Numbered from the stretch's first letter, positions 1 to 11,986 are shown. The stretch: 64,000 bases of DNA from Mesostigma viride (GCA_009746045.1 RPFO01000225.1:58501-122500); one strand, 5' to 3'. Notes: a model not told the origin generated them from the letters alone. Numbers and translations: made by a program.

Positions 1-1158
1 TCTGCTTACTCCATGCCTGCATGATGTCATCAGGGTAGAGGCCACCTGCTAGTCCACGAGGTGAGACCAGCCGTGGAACACCACGCACCTTGATAGTATG
101 AAAACGGTTGTTCATGGTGTTTTCCACTTTTGCAGCACCCAAACACCTGACAGCAAAAGTTGGTTTAAACATCTCAGGATAGTCCCCGGATATTACCAAC
201 TTCTTAAGCTCCTGTATATATCTGTCAACCTTGCCTTGGGCTTGGTGATCTTCACGACCCACAATCCTTAGGAAAGGCAGATCAGAGTATTTGGTCAGGC
301 AGTTAAACTGCAAGTCCATCTGCAGCTTATGAATAACTGCAAACTTCTGCAGAATAACAAGAACTGCGGCATGGAGAGTATTCTCATCCCCTGCTGCCAT
401 AGGTTCAATTCCAATGTAGCCTGACCATTCATCCACAGCCACCAAGTAAGGCAATTGCCTGTAATTGGTGAAGTAGAGGATATCAGCTTGTAGATTACCC
501 CTACCATCTGCAGGATGCTTTGCATGACGTTTGGAAGGCTTGTTAGCACACAATTGGCACACACAATGTTCTCTGACATCTTGATAAGCCTGCCAGAGAG
601 CCTTGTTATTAATGGCTTGAACAAGCCTAATGGCATTGTTTCCATGGCCACAGGCATCATGCAAACTCTTAGCCAGAGTCCTAAGATTAATACAATCATT
701 AGGCTCAGGCTCTTCAGGACATGGACGGGCATCCACGTTCCTGGCAGAGCAAGAGTCCAAGTTTTTATTATCAATATAACAAGGATTATTGCTCTGAGGA
801 GCTTGACTGTTAACAATATCAATGGGTGCTTGGCTACAAACAGGAGCTGCACCACATGTATTGTTCACAGATACGTTGCTCACCTGGGCAACACCATGTG
901 GCATCTGTCTACAACCAGGAGCAGATCCACATGTATTATTTACAGGAAGAGTTCCCTCTGGGGTACTCTTTTTATTCCAGGCATGGATAGGAATGCCACA
1001 AACAGGGGCACTTTTACTGCTGCTCACTGGGGCAGCTTTACGGTCAGTAGGGGTTACTGCTGGAGCCCCTACCACCTGGCAGGCCTCATCTGCCATGAGT
1101 CCACTCTCATCAGCATCCATAAGGACGCTGTAGGGGTTATATAAACAGAGAGGATCAT
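1..1158 (-). CDS. Retrotransposon pol fragment with integrase domain, partial (runs off the window)
   Basis: The minus strand is open without a stop from the end of gag to base 1, in the frame -1 to gag. The first ~165 codons are a low-complexity linker that repeats the element VNNTCG(S/A)AP; I see no D-S/T-G protease motif there. Next comes an integrase-type HHCC zinc domain (HDACGH at about 661-642, then CQLC about 28 residues on, near 560). A core-like stretch follows, with an Asp in ADILYF (about 480) and a second Asp in LQMDLQF (about 312), 55 residues apart. The next block, QGKVDRYIQEL (about 176-144), aligns with the G-x-x-E-R block of other integrases but has Asp in place of the usual Glu. 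No reverse transcriptase lies between gag and integrase, so either the order is Copia-like with RT beyond base 1, or the element is rearranged. The integrase call is fairly safe; the clade is not. Confidence 0.65.
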
Positions 1159-2400
1159 CTAGTTTTTCTGCTGCTGCTTCCTCTTGCGGCCACGAGAGGT
1201 ATTGCCACCCCGCGGCTGAGAAGCATCACCACCACGCGGCTGGGAAGCGTCACCACCACGCGGCTGAGAAGCGTCGCCACCACGAAGGGCACCGCTCTTG
1301 ACGGCTTGGGAGATCTGCTGCAGCAGCTTGAGGACCTCCATCTGGGTATCCTTGGGTCCAGCGCCCGCCTTGCTCCTGCAGGCAGACGCATCATGTCCAG
1401 AATTGCCACAAGACTTGCACTTGCGAAAGTAGCAATCCTTAGCCAGATGGTTAGTCCTATTACAGAAAGTGCAGGGAGGGAAGGACTCAGAATTAGCGAC
1501 AACCTTACCCTTACATGCGCGGCGTGTGTGCCCGGGCTGCCCGCAGTTGTAGCAGAAGATTTCCCGTTGCTGCTCCATCACCATGGCGACACGAGGCACC
1601 TCCGCGGCACCTCCTTCTCTGGAAACACGGGTTTGATTCGTCAGGAGCTCCTTGAGGTGAGCTCTGCATCGGTGAGTGTCGCACAGGTAACCGCGGCAGT
1701 TGGCGACCAAATTCCGCTTCTCGGATTCGGACAGAGCACAGTTTTGGATCCATCGGAGATTCACCGCCTCGTCAGGCCACCGGAGCCCCTGCTTCTCCAG
1801 CATGTCGTAGTAAGAGTTGAGGTGCTCGATGATGGTCTGCCCGGGCTTCGGCTTTGCATCTACAAATTCCTCGATCTCGTCGCAGGTTTTGGCAGTGATA
1901 GAACGAAGAAAAGTCTCCCTCGCTCGGCGCAGAAACTCGAACGGCGACCACCGCAGACGCTGTGCTCTATCCAGCAGCGAAATCCACTCTGGGTGGTTTT
2001 TCTCGCGGTCTCCCAGCGGGGTTCCACGAAGAAACTCCAGCCAGTCCGGAATGATGTCTCGGTTGCCCGCGAGCCTGCGGAAAAACGGCCCAAGAGAGCT
2101 TACAAAGCGATCCCGGTCTGCTTGAATAGCACCAGGCACCAGCGGGGCTGGAACCCATTTCTTGATTGCCGACAGCAGCTTCGCCTCTTGAAGCAAGGTC
2201 TCCCGCCGAAGCACCTTATCACGCGCACGCTGGTTGTCACTACTAGTACTTCCCTGCCCGCAGCCCTCCTCCCGGGGCTGGTCGGACATATTCTTATTGT
2301 CATCCCTGTGCTCGCCTGGGCCAGGGTCGACAGAAAATTGAGCCGGTCCGTGCTCACCAGGGCCAGACCTCTGCTCTGAAAGATTGTCGTCCGAAGACAT
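1159..2400 (-). CDS. Retrotransposon Gag polyprotein with three CCHC zinc knuckles
   Basis: A 413-residue protein, taking the ATG at 2400; the frame is open seven codons further upstream but without an ATG. Residues ~60-240 form a helical Gag/capsid-like region with F-x-x-L-R-R and W-rich patches (for example DWLEFLRGTPLGDREK). Three perfect C-x2-C-x4-H-x4-C knuckles follow: CYNCGQPGHTRRAC (~283-296), CTFCNRTNHLAKDC (~310-323) and CKSCGNSGHDASAC (~328-341). These bind element RNA during particle assembly. The C-terminus has three copies of GGDASQPR and then a basic tail (RGRKRKQQQKN). The stop is immediately followed by the integrase-type frame in the -1 register. The frame is intact and free of stops, so this copy may be young. 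Gag identity is secure from the knuckles; the family (Copia versus Gypsy) is undecided. Confidence 0.85.
   Translation of the reverse strand: MSSDDNLSEQRSGPGEHGPAQFSVDPGPGEHRDDNKNMSDQPREEGCGQGSTSSDNQRARDKVLRRETLLQEAKLLSAIKKWVPAPLVPGAIQADRDRFVSSLGPFFRRLAGNRDIIPDWLEFLRGTPLGDREKNHPEWISLLDRAQRLRWSPFEFLRRARETFLRSITAKTCDEIEEFVDAKPKPGQTIIEHLNSYYDMLEKQGLRWPDEAVNLRWIQNCALSESEKRNLVANCRGYLCDTHRCRAHLKELLTNQTRVSREGGAAEVPRVAMVMEQQREIFCYNCGQPGHTRRACKGKVVANSESFPPCTFCNRTNHLAKDCYFRKCKSCGNSGHDASACRSKAGAGPKDTQMEVLKLLQQISQAVKSGALRGGDASQPRGGDASQPRGGDASQPRGGNTSRGRKRKQQQKN
1162..1168 (-). other. Candidate -1 ribosomal frameshift site between gag and pol
   Basis: The last two sense codons of gag read AAA AAC directly before TAG, giving the heptamer GAAAAAC on the minus strand. 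A one-base backward slip enters the open integrase frame. The heptamer fits the X-XXY-YYZ rule at the A site (AAC to AAA) but imperfectly at the P site (AAA to GAA). The frame arrangement is seen directly; the slippage is an inference. Confidence 0.4.
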
Positions 2401-2892
2401 TGCAATGAATACAAGTTGCAAATAAATGGAATGCGATGTAAATCAGAAAGCATGAAATGAACGTTGTGTTTATTGTTCTCATACGTTATTGTCGTTGCTG
2501 CATAATTCGTCTTCGTTGCGCATATATTCTATTGCGCTTGGCACCTTCATCAGTCTTGCTGAATATCCTACGTGGACATGCATTCCGTGTAGTTCAGTGC
2601 ATGCCGCGTGTTAGATACTTCTAGAATCCTCTAGGAGGTACCAAGGCAGATGCGCATACATAATAGGCCGATAGTCGGCTCAGTCCTATTGACAGTACTA
2701 CACCGGCCCTTGACCAGCCGGTGACGTGGAGGCCTGGGAGACGCCCACATATTCTACGTGGCGTTATCCCATTGGCGAGTACTAGTGAAGTACAGCCATT
2801 GGCCCAATACTACAATAAAGTATATTGTAGTAATCTGTACAAGATCCTCTATCTCTGAGGACCCATGTGGACCCTAGATGGGTCTCCAACCA
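2401..2892 (-). other. Leader / possible 5' LTR region of the retrotransposon, boundaries not resolved
   Basis: This 490-bp gene-free stretch lies upstream of gag on the minus strand and ends where the satellite begins. An LTR or untranslated leader would be expected here. I could not find a convincing TG...CA border, a tRNA primer-binding site or a second LTR copy in the window, so the LTR cannot be delimited. Confidence 0.3.
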
Positions 2893-5800
2893 ACTGATAG
2901 CAGCTGATGGGAACATGCAGAAAACTTAGGACCGCTAGCCCCTGCGCGGGTTTGAACTGGGGACTTCCGGATCCGACGGAACGACCAGTAAAAACAGTCT
3001 CCCACTTTATTTGCGCAATGCTTCTTGCCGGGAAGGTGGGCGAGTAAGTTTTCATTGCTATCCAGCCGAGGTGGGTTCCTATAAGGGAGTGTGGGCGGTT
3101 CCGCTTACGGCACTGTAGATAGCAGCTGATGGGAACATGCAGAAAACTTAGGACCGCTAGCCCCTGCGCGGGTTTGAACTGGGGACTTCCGGATCCGACG
3201 GAACGACCAGTAAAAACAGTCTCCCACTTTATTTGCGCAATGCTTCTTGCCGGGAAGGTGGTCGAGTAAGTTTTCATTGCTATCCAGCCGAGGTGGGTTC
3301 CTATAAGGGAGTGTGGGCGGTTCCGCTTACGGCACTGTAGATAGCAGCTGATGGGAACATGCAGAAAACTTAGGACCGCTAGCCCCTGCGCGGGTTTGAA
3401 CCGGGGACTTCCGGATCCGACGGAACGACCAGTAAAAACTCCCACTTTATTTGCGCAATGCTTCTTGCCGGGAAGGTGGGCGAGTAAGTTTTCATTGCTA
3501 TCCAGCCGAGGTGGGTTCCTATAAGGGAGTGTGGGCGGTTCCGCTTACGGCACTGTAGATAGCAGCTGATGGGAACATGCAGAAAACTTAGGACCGCTAG
3601 CCCCTGCGCGGGTTTGAACTGGGGACTTCCGGATCCGACGGAACGACCAGTAAAAACTCCCACTTTATTTGCGCAATGCTTCTTGCCGGGAAGGTGGGCG
3701 AGTAAGTTTTCATTGCTATCCAGCCGAGGTGGGTTCCTATAAGGGAGTGTGGGCGGTTCCGCTTACGGCACTGTAGATAGCAGCTGATGGGAACATGCAG
3801 AAAACTTAGGACCGCTAGCCCCTGCGCGGGTTTGAACTGGGGACTTCCGGATCCGACGGAACGACCAGTAAAAACTCCCACTTTATTTGCGCAATGCTTC
3901 TTGCCGGGAAGGTGGGCGAGTAAGTTTTCATTGCTATCCAGCCGAGGTGGGTTCCTATAAGGGAGTGTGGGCGGTTCCGCTTACGGCACTGTAGATAGCA
4001 GCTGATGGGAACATGCAGAAAACTTAGGATCGCTAGCCCCTGCGCGGGTTTGAACTGGGGACTTCCGGATCCGACGGAACGACCAGTAAAAACTCCCACT
4101 TTATTTGCGCAATACTTCTTGCCGGGAAGGTGGGCGAGTAAGTTTTCATTGCTATCCAGCCGAGGTGGGTTCCTATAAGGGAGTGTGGGCGGTTCCGCTT
4201 ACGGCACTGTAGATAGCAGCTGATGGGAACATGCAGAAAACTTAGGACCGCTAGCCCCTGCGCGGGTTTGAACTGGGGACTTCCGGATCCGACGGAACGA
4301 CCAGTAAAAACTCCAACTTTATTTGCGCAATGCTTCTTGCCGGGAAGGTGGGCGAGTAAGTTTTCATTGCTATCCAGCCGAGGTGGGTTCCTATAAGGGA
4401 GTGTGGGCGGTTCCGCTTACGGCACTGTAGATAGCAGCTGATGGGAACATGCAGAAAACTTAGGACCGCTAGCCCCTGCGCGGGTTTGAACTGGGGACTT
4501 CCGGATCCGACGGAACGACCAGTAAAAACTCCCACTTTATTTGCGCAATGCTTCTTGCCGGGAAGGTGGGCGAGTAAGTTTTCATTGCTATCCAGCCGAG
4601 GTGGGTTCCTATAAGGGAGTGTGGGCGGTTCCGCTTACGGCACTGTAGATAGCAGCTGATGGGAACATGCAGAAAACTTAGGATCGCTAGCCCCTGCGCG
4701 GGTTTGAACTGGGGACTTCCGGATCCGACGGAACGACCAGTAAAAACTCCCACTTTATTTGCGCAATGCTTCTTGCCGGGAAGGTGGGCGAGTAAGTTTT
4801 CATTGCTATCCAGCCGAGGTGGGTTCCTATAAGGGAGTGTGGGCGGTTCCGCTTACGGCACTGTAGATAGCAGCTGATGGGAACATGCAGAAAACTTAGG
4901 ACCGCTAGCCCCTGCGCGGGTTTGAACTGGGGACTTCCGGATCCGACGGAACGACCAGTAAAAACTCCCACTTTATTTGCGCAATGCTTCTTGCCGGGAA
5001 GGTGGGCGAGTAAGTTTTCATTGCTATCCAGCCGAGGTGGGTTCCTATAAGGGAGTGTGGGCGGTTCCGCTTACGGCACTGTAGATAGCAGCTGATGGGA
5101 ACATGCAGAAAACTTAGGACCGCTAGCCCCTGCGCGGGTTTGAACTGGGGACTTCCGGATCCGACGGAACGACCAGTAAAAACTCCCACTTTATTTGCGC
5201 AATGCTTCTTGCCGGGAAGGTGGGCGAGTAAGTTTTCATTGCTATCCAGCCGAGGTGGGTTCCTATAAGGGAGTGTGGGCGGTTCCGCTTACGGCACTGT
5301 AGATAGCAGCTGATGGGAACATGCAGAAAACTTAGGACCGCTAGCCCCTGCGCGGGTTTGAACTGGGGACTTCCGGATCCGACGGAACGACCAGTAAAAA
5401 CTCCCACTTTATTTGCGCAATGCTTCTTGCCGGGAAGGTGGGCGAGTAAGTTTTCATTGCTATCCAGCCGAGGTGGGTTCCTATAAGGGAGTGTGGGCGG
5501 TTCCGCTTACGGCACTGTAGATAGCAGCTGATGGGAACATGCAGAAAACTTAGGACCGCTAGCCCCTGCGCGGGTTTGAACTGGGGACTTCCGGATCCGA
5601 CGGAACGACCAGTAAAAACTCCCACTTTATTTGCGCAATGCTTCTTGCCGGGAAGGTGGGCGAGTAAGTTTTCATTGCTATCCAGCCGAGGTGGGTTCCT
5701 ATAAGGGAGTGTGGGCGGTTCCGCTTACGGCACTGTAGATAGCAGCTGATGGGAACATGCAGAAAACTTAGGACCGCTAGCCCCTGCGCGGGTTTGAACT

Positions 5801-6794
5801 GGGGACTTCCGGATCCGACGGAACGACCAGTAAAAACTCCCACTTTATTTGCGCAATACTTCTTGCCGGGAAGGTGGGCGAGTAAGTTTTCATTGCTATC
5901 CAGCCGAGGTGGGTTCCTATAAGGGAGTGTGGGCGGTTCCGCTTACGGCACTGTAGATAGCAGCTGATGGGAACATGCAGAAAACTTAGGACCGCTAGCC
6001 CCTGCGCGGGTTTGAACTGGGGACTTCCGGATCCGACGGAACGACCAGTAAAAACTCCCACTTTATTTGCGCAATGCTTCTTGCCGGGAAGGTGGGCGAG
6101 TAAGTTTTCATTGCTATCCAGCCGAGGTGGGTTCCTATAAGGGAGTGTGGGCGGTTCCGCTTACGGCACTGTAGATAGCAGCTGATGGGAACATGCAGAA
6201 AACTTAGGATCGCTAGCCCCTGCGCGGGTTTGAACTGGGGACTTCCGGATCCGACGGAACGACCAGTAAAAACTCCCACTTTATTTGCGCAATGCTTCTT
6301 GCCGGGAAGGTGGGCGAGTAAGTTTTCATTGCTATCCAGCCGAGGTGGGTTCCTATAAGGGAGTGTGGGCGGTTCCGCTTACGGCACTGTAGATAGCAGC
6401 TGATGGGAACATGCAGAAAACTTAGGACCGCTAGCCCCTGCGCGGGTTTGAACTGGGAACTTCCGGATCCGACGGAACGACGAGTAAAAACTCCCACTTT
6501 ATTTGCGCAATACTTCTTGCCGGGAAGGTGGGCGAGTAAGTTTTCATTGCTATCCAGCCGAGGTGGGTTCCTATAAGGGAGTGTGGGCGGTTCCGCTTAC
6601 GGCACTGTAGATAGCAGCTGATGGGAACATGCAGAAAACTTAGGACCGCTAGCCCCTGCGCGGGTTTGAACTGGGGACTTCCGGATCCGACGGAACGACC
6701 AGTAAAAACTCCCACTTTATTTGCGCAATGCTTCTTGCCGGGAAGGTGGGCGAGTAAGTTTTCATTGCTATCCAGCCGAGGTGGGTTCCTATAA
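2893..6794. repeat. 218-bp satellite array 1 (about 18 units)
   Basis: Head-to-tail copies of a 218-bp unit are nearly identical to each other. The first two units carry four extra bases (cagt) in the aaaaactcccac segment. Recurrent single-base variants (gac/gat before cgctagc, aatgctt/aatactt, ggggac/gggaac) recur in several units, as expected from unequal exchange. On the minus strand each unit has an 11-base match (10/11) to the Pol III box B consensus, AGTTCAAACCC (first copy 2958-2948), preceded by GTCCCC. A 94-codon open frame in every unit simply follows the 218-bp period (218 is not divisible by 3) and is not considered coding. The array is cut at 6794 by a TIR element inside the motif cctATAAggg. 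Confidence 0.95.
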
Positions 6795-8494
6795 CCCCTA
6801 AATGGTCTGGCTGCCGATTTTCCGCCTAAAACTGAGTTACAGCCGACACGTCGGCCCCTTCTCGGGGGACCAAATGCCGCGAAAACTATTGAGAATTAGG
6901 AAAAGTTTAGCTGAGAAGATCGAAAGTTTATAATTTTCCTCACAGCATGGTACTAGGGTTTGCATACTTCTGACAAAGTTATGGAGGTGTTCTGGCCGGT
7001 CAAAGTACAAGGGGTCAGGGTACTTTTTCACGTACAACGTGCATTCCGGAAAACGACGACCTGGCCATGGCGGCTTGCGCCCACGCATGGCATTTACGTT
7101 TTCGTTCGAATTTTCTGACCAAACTCAGGGAATTGATTTTATACGTCCTAAAGATGATACAGGCCAATTTTTGGTTCGCGGGAATGCCATTTGATAGGTG
7201 TCGGCAGCGTTCTTGCTGGAAAAAACTGCGATCAGGCCGGACGATAGAAACGTTGACAGCAATACCTTTCCGGCGTATTTTAAAGGATATATCGGTTTCT
7301 TTGTACTTTTTATGATAAATAGTAGTCGTAAACGTGCAAGGGTGGCCAGAAATCGCCGAATCCAGCGACCATGCTGCACAACTTTGGTGTGCCGAAATGC
7401 GCCATTTTGCGGCCACCGCCTCGGCCAAGGTAATGCCAACCATGCCACGTAAAGCTGAGTTATCGTTTTCTTGTCGATTTTTGACGTTTATATATACGTT
7501 CTAGCTTGTGTAGCACATTCTTTTTGTATTATTCATGCTCTTTCTTGACCATGGCCTGGCCCCTTCCTAAAACACCATTCTTAGATGCTTCCCTCAGTCA
7601 GTTGACCTGCCATAGTGTGATGGTGATAAGTTTTAGAGGCTGTATGGGTTTGAATACCTCCATATATGTTTGTTATACATTTCCCACACACATATTGCAT
7701 GAGTGTGAGGCAGTTGGCTGGTCTCTGTGGCATCATCAACCATGTACCCGGTGAGTGGAAGCTTCCCATTGTCAGCATGTGCCACCAGGTGTGCTGGCCA
7801 TCACCTGGCAAGCTATAGCAGCTTAGGCCTAGTTTATCCTTGCTAGGGCAAGCTGAAATAGGCTTGAATTCACTAGTTTGTTTGTGGCTGCCTCCTAGAA
7901 TGCGTGCCTTGCGTATGGTATCCGTACCACGTTACCTACGTGCATGGACAAGGTGGCACCTGCACATAGGTGCCATGTAAGGGCAGTGTGATGATGCAGT
8001 TATGTTTCCCCATCATTGTGGAAGGGAAATGTATTGTGTGGCATGGTTGGGGGATATTTTTAGTAGGTATTAGTAGGTAGTATGCCCACCCCTACCCCCT
8101 TGGTTGCTTTTTACCAACGGTACCCCTATGGGCTGTACTGGGTGTAACTGCTGGTATACCCACCCAAATGATGACCCCAATGGCTCAAACTGTTCAGCAA
8201 CTAATTGTTTATCATCCCTGAAGTGGTAGGTGCCTAGCTCTTACAACATAATTCACAATGCACATTCTACCAAAAATGAAAACGCTCGTCTTGACCCCCC
8301 TGACTTTGACGGCAGTTATACATGGCCTACCCTGCATATATGTAAGGTTGTGATATACCAACCCGAAGGGCAACTCATGGACATGCTTGGCCCCCAAGGA
8401 CAGCCATTGGATATGGGTGGGTTGGATGGCATCTGGTTTGCAAAATTGTGAAGTTACAGCCGATGCATCGGCAGTATTTCTGCCCATTTAGGGG
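6795..8494. mobile_element. piggyBac-like non-autonomous TIR element, copy TE1 (1,700 bp)
   Basis: The ends are CCCCTAAATGG and its complement, flanked by a 4-bp duplication ATAA taken from the satellite motif cctATAAggg. Just inside each end is a hairpin: GCCGAC-AC-GTCGGC on the left and the perfect palindrome GCCGATGCATCGGC on the right. A sister copy (TE3) sits in a TTAA duplication. Four-base W-T-A-A targets and CCCY-type ends match what is known of the piggyBac superfamily. No transposase is visible, so this copy is presumably mobilised in trans. It is almost identical to TE2 (one difference noted: g at 7337 versus t at 19525). Confidence 0.75.
7015..7443 (-). CDS. Conserved 142-codon ORF inside TE1, function unknown
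   Basis: Begins with ATG at 7443. It encodes a basic, cysteine-containing protein with no family I recognise. An equally long, colinear ORF is present in the diverged copy TE3 (23,852-24,280), with roughly nine amino-acid differences. In TE2 the same frame is broken by a Cys-to-stop change. The overlapping opposite strand is also fairly open, so low stop density could explain conservation of the frame. Not a transposase by any motif I can see. Confidence 0.25.
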   Translation of the reverse strand: MVGITLAEAVAAKWRISAHQSCAAWSLDSAISGHPCTFTTTIYHKKYKETDISFKIRRKGIAVNVSIVRPDRSFFQQERCRHLSNGIPANQKLACIIFRTYKINSLSLVRKFERKRKCHAWAQAAMARSSFSGMHVVREKVP

Positions 8495-11400
8495 ATAAGG
8501 GAGTGTGGGCGGTTCCGCTTACGGCACTGTAGATAGCAGCTGATGGGAACATGCAGAAAACTTAGGACCGCTAGCCCCTGCGCGGGTTTGAACTGGGGAC
8601 TTCCGGATCCGACGGAACGACCAGTAAAAACTCCCACTTTATTTGCGCAATGCTTCTTGCCGGGAAGGTGGGCGAGTAAGTTTTCATTGCTATCCAGCCG
8701 AGGTGGGTTCCTATAAGGGAGTGTGGGCGGTTCCGCTTACGGCACTGTAGATAGCAGCTGATGGGAACATGCAGAAAACTTAGGACCGCTAGCCCCTGCG
8801 CGGGTTTGAACTGGGGACTTCCGGATCCGACGGAACGACCAGTAAAAACTCCCACTTTATTTGCGCAATGCTTCTTGCCGGGAAGGTGGGCGAGTAAGTT
8901 TTCATTGCTATCCAGCCGAGGTGGGTTCCTATAAGGGAGTGTGGGCGGTTCCGCTTACGGCACTGTAGATAGCAGCTGATGGGAACATGCAGAAAACTTA
9001 GGACCGCTAGCCCCTGCGCGGGTTTGAACTGGGGACTTCCGGATCCGACGGAACGACCAGTAAAAACTCCCACTTTATTTGCGCAATGCTTCTTGCCGGG
9101 AAGGTGGGCGAGTAAGTTTTCATTGCTATCCAGCCGAGGTGGGTTCCTATAAGGGAGTGTGGGCGGTTCCGCTTACGGCACTGTAGATAGCAGCTGATGG
9201 GAACATGCAGAAAACTTAGGACCGCTAGCCCCTGCGCGGGTTTGAACTGGGGACTTCCGGATCCGACGGAACGACCAGTAAAAACTCCCACTTTATTTGC
9301 GCAATACTTCTTGCCGGGAAGGTGGGCGAGTAAGTTTTCATTGCTATCCAGCCGAGGTGGGTTCCTATAAGGGAGTGTGGGCGGTTCCGCTTACGGCACT
9401 GTAGATAGCAGCTGATGGGAACATGCAGAAAACTTAGGACCGCTAGCCCCTGCGCGGGTTTGAACTGGGGACTTCCGGATCCGACGGAACGACCAGTAAA
9501 AACTCCCACTTTATTTGCGCAATGCTTCTTGCCGGGAAGGTGGGCGAGTAAGTTTTCATTGCTATCCAGCCGAGGTGGGTTCCTATAAGGGAGTGTGGGC
9601 GGTTCCGCTTACGGCACTGTAGATAGCAGCTGATGGGAACATGCAGAAAACTTAGGACCGCTAGCCCCTGCGCGGGTTTGAACTGGGGACTTCCGGATCC
9701 GACGGAACGACCAGTAAAAACTCCCACTTTATTTGCGCAATGCTTCTTGCCGGGAAGGTGGGCGAGTAAGTTTTCATTGCTATCCAGCCGAGGTGGGTTC
9801 CTATAAGGGAGTGTGGGCGGTTCCGCTTACGGCACTGTAGATAGCAGCTGATGGGAACATGCAGAAAACTTAGGACCGCTAGCCCCTGCGCGGGTTTGAA
9901 CTGGGGACTTCCGGATCCGACGGAACGACCAGTAAAAACTCCCACTTTATTTGCGCAATGCTTCTTGCCGGGAAGGTGGGCGAGTAAGTTTTCATTGCTA
10001 TCCAGCCGAGGTGGGTTCCTATAAGGGAGTGTGGGCGGTTCCGCTTACGGCACTGTAGATAGCAGCTGATGGGAACATGCAGAAAACTTAGGACCGCTAG
10101 CCCCTGCGCGGGTTTGAACTGGGGACTTCCGGATCCGACGGAACGACCAGTAAAAACTCCCACTTTATTTGCGCAATGCTTCTTGCCGGGAAGGTGGGCG
10201 AGTAAGTTTTCATTGCTATCCAGCCGAGGTGGGTTCCTATAAGGGAGTGTGGGCGGTTCCGCTTACGGCACTGTAGATAGCAGCTGATGGGAACATGCAG
10301 AAAACTTAGGACCGCTAGCCCCTGCGCGGGTTTGAACTGGGGACTTCCGGATCCGACGGAACGACCAGTAAAAACTCCCACTTTATTTGCGCAATGCTTC
10401 TTGCCGGGAAGGTGGGCGAGTAAGTTTTCATTGCTATCCAGCCGAGGTGGGTTCCTATAAGGGAGTGTGGGCGGTTCCGCTTACGGCACTGTAGATAGCA
10501 GCTGATGGGAACATGCAGAAAACTTAGGACCGCTAGCCCCTGCGCGGGTTTGAACTGGGGACTTCCGGATCCGACGGAACGACCAGTAAAAACTCCCACT
10601 TTATTTGCGCAATGCTTCTTGCCGGGAAGGTGGGCGAGTAAGTTTTCATTGCTATCCAGCCGAGGTGGGTTCCTATAAGGGAGTGTGGGCGGTTCCGCTT
10701 ACGGCACTGTAGATAGCAGCTGATGGGAACATGCAGAAAACTTAGGACCGCTAGCCCCTGCGCGGGTTTGAACTGGGGACTTCCGGATCCGACGGAACGA
10801 CCAGTAAAAACTCCCACTTTATTTGCGCAATGCTTCTTGCCGGGAAGGTGGGCGAGTAAGTTTTCATTGCTATCCAGCCGAGGTGGGTTCCTATAAGGGA
10901 GTGTGGGCGGTTCCGCTTACGGCACTGTAGATAGCAGCTGATGGGAACATGCAGAAAACTTAGGACCGCTAGCCCCTGCGCGGGTTTGAACTGGGGACTT
11001 CCGGATCCGACGGAACGACCAGTAAAAACTCCCACTTTATTTGCGCAATGCTTCTTGCCGGGAAGGTGGGCGAGTAAGTTTTCATTGCTATCCAGCCGAG
11101 GTGGGTTCCTATAAGGGAGTGTGGGCGGTTCCGCTTACGGCACTGTAGATAGCAGCTGATGGGAACATGCAGAAAACTTAGGACCGCTAGCCCCTGCGCG
11201 GGTTTGAACTGGGGACTTCCGGATCCGACGGAACGACCAGTAAAAACTCCCACTTTATTTGCGCAATGCTTCTTGCCGGGAAGGTGGGCGAGTAAGTTTT
11301 CATTGCTATCCAGCCGAGGTGGGTTCCTATAAGGGAGTGTGGGCGGTTCCGCTTACGGCACTGTAGATAGCAGCTGATGGGAACATGCAGAAAACTTAGG

Positions 11401-11986
11401 ACCGCTAGCCCCTGCGCGGGTTTGAACTGGGGACTTCCGGATCCGACGGAACGACCAGTAAAAACTCCCACTTTATTTGCGCAATGCTTCTTGCCGGGAA
11501 GGTGGGCGAGTAAGTTTTCATTGCTATCCAGCCGAGGTGGGTTCCTATAAGGGAGTGTGGGCGGTTCCGCTTACGGCACTGTAGATAGCAGCTGATGGGA
11601 ACATGCAGAAAACTTAGGACCGCTAGCCCCTGCGCGGGTTTGAACTGGGAACTTCCGGATCCGACGGAACGACCAGTAAAAACTCCCACTTTATTTGCGC
11701 AATACTTCTTGCCGGGAAGGTGGGCGAGTAAGTTTTCATTGCTATCCAGCCGAGGTGGGTTCCTATAAGGGAGTGTGGGCGGTTCCGCTTACGGCACTGT
11801 AGATAGCAGCTGATGGGAACATGCAGAAAACTTAGGACCGCTAGCCCCTGCGCGGGTTTGAACTGGGGACTTCCGGATCCGACGGAACGACCAGTAAAAA
11901 CTCCCACTTTATTTGCGCAATGCTTCTTGCCGGGAAGGTGGGCGAGTAAGTTTTCATTGCTATCCAGCCGAGGTGGGTTCCTATAA
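8495..11986. repeat. 218-bp satellite array 2 (about 16 units)
   Basis: Same monomer and orientation as array 1, beginning directly at the right-hand ATAA duplication of TE1 and ending at the left ATAA of TE2. The penultimate unit shares the rare pair of variants gggaac (11,643) and aatactt (11,701) with the penultimate unit of array 1 (6,451 and 6,509). Both pairs are displaced by 5,192 bp, the same offset as the two TIR elements. That indicates duplication of a block, not independent insertions. Confidence 0.95.

Noticed and set aside
515-1144. Plus-strand frame of 209 codons
   Set aside because: It is the antisense of the open pol/integrase frame, which has recognisable motifs.
1306-2379. 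Plus-strand frame of 357 codons
   Set aside because: Antisense of gag, with no motifs of its own.
6795-6805. CCCCTAAATGG ends read as a telomere-like CCCTAAA repeat
   Set aside because: The motif occurs singly at each end of a TIR element and is flanked by a 4-bp duplication, so it is a transposon terminus.
2849-11907. Dozens of identical 94-residue open frames in the satellite
   Set aside because: They follow from the array period, are not in one continuous frame and show no protein motif; they are not called as genes.
2893-11986. CRISPR-like direct repeats
   Set aside because: The repeat unit is the whole 218-bp monomer without unique spacers and there are no cas genes. This is satellite DNA in a eukaryotic context.
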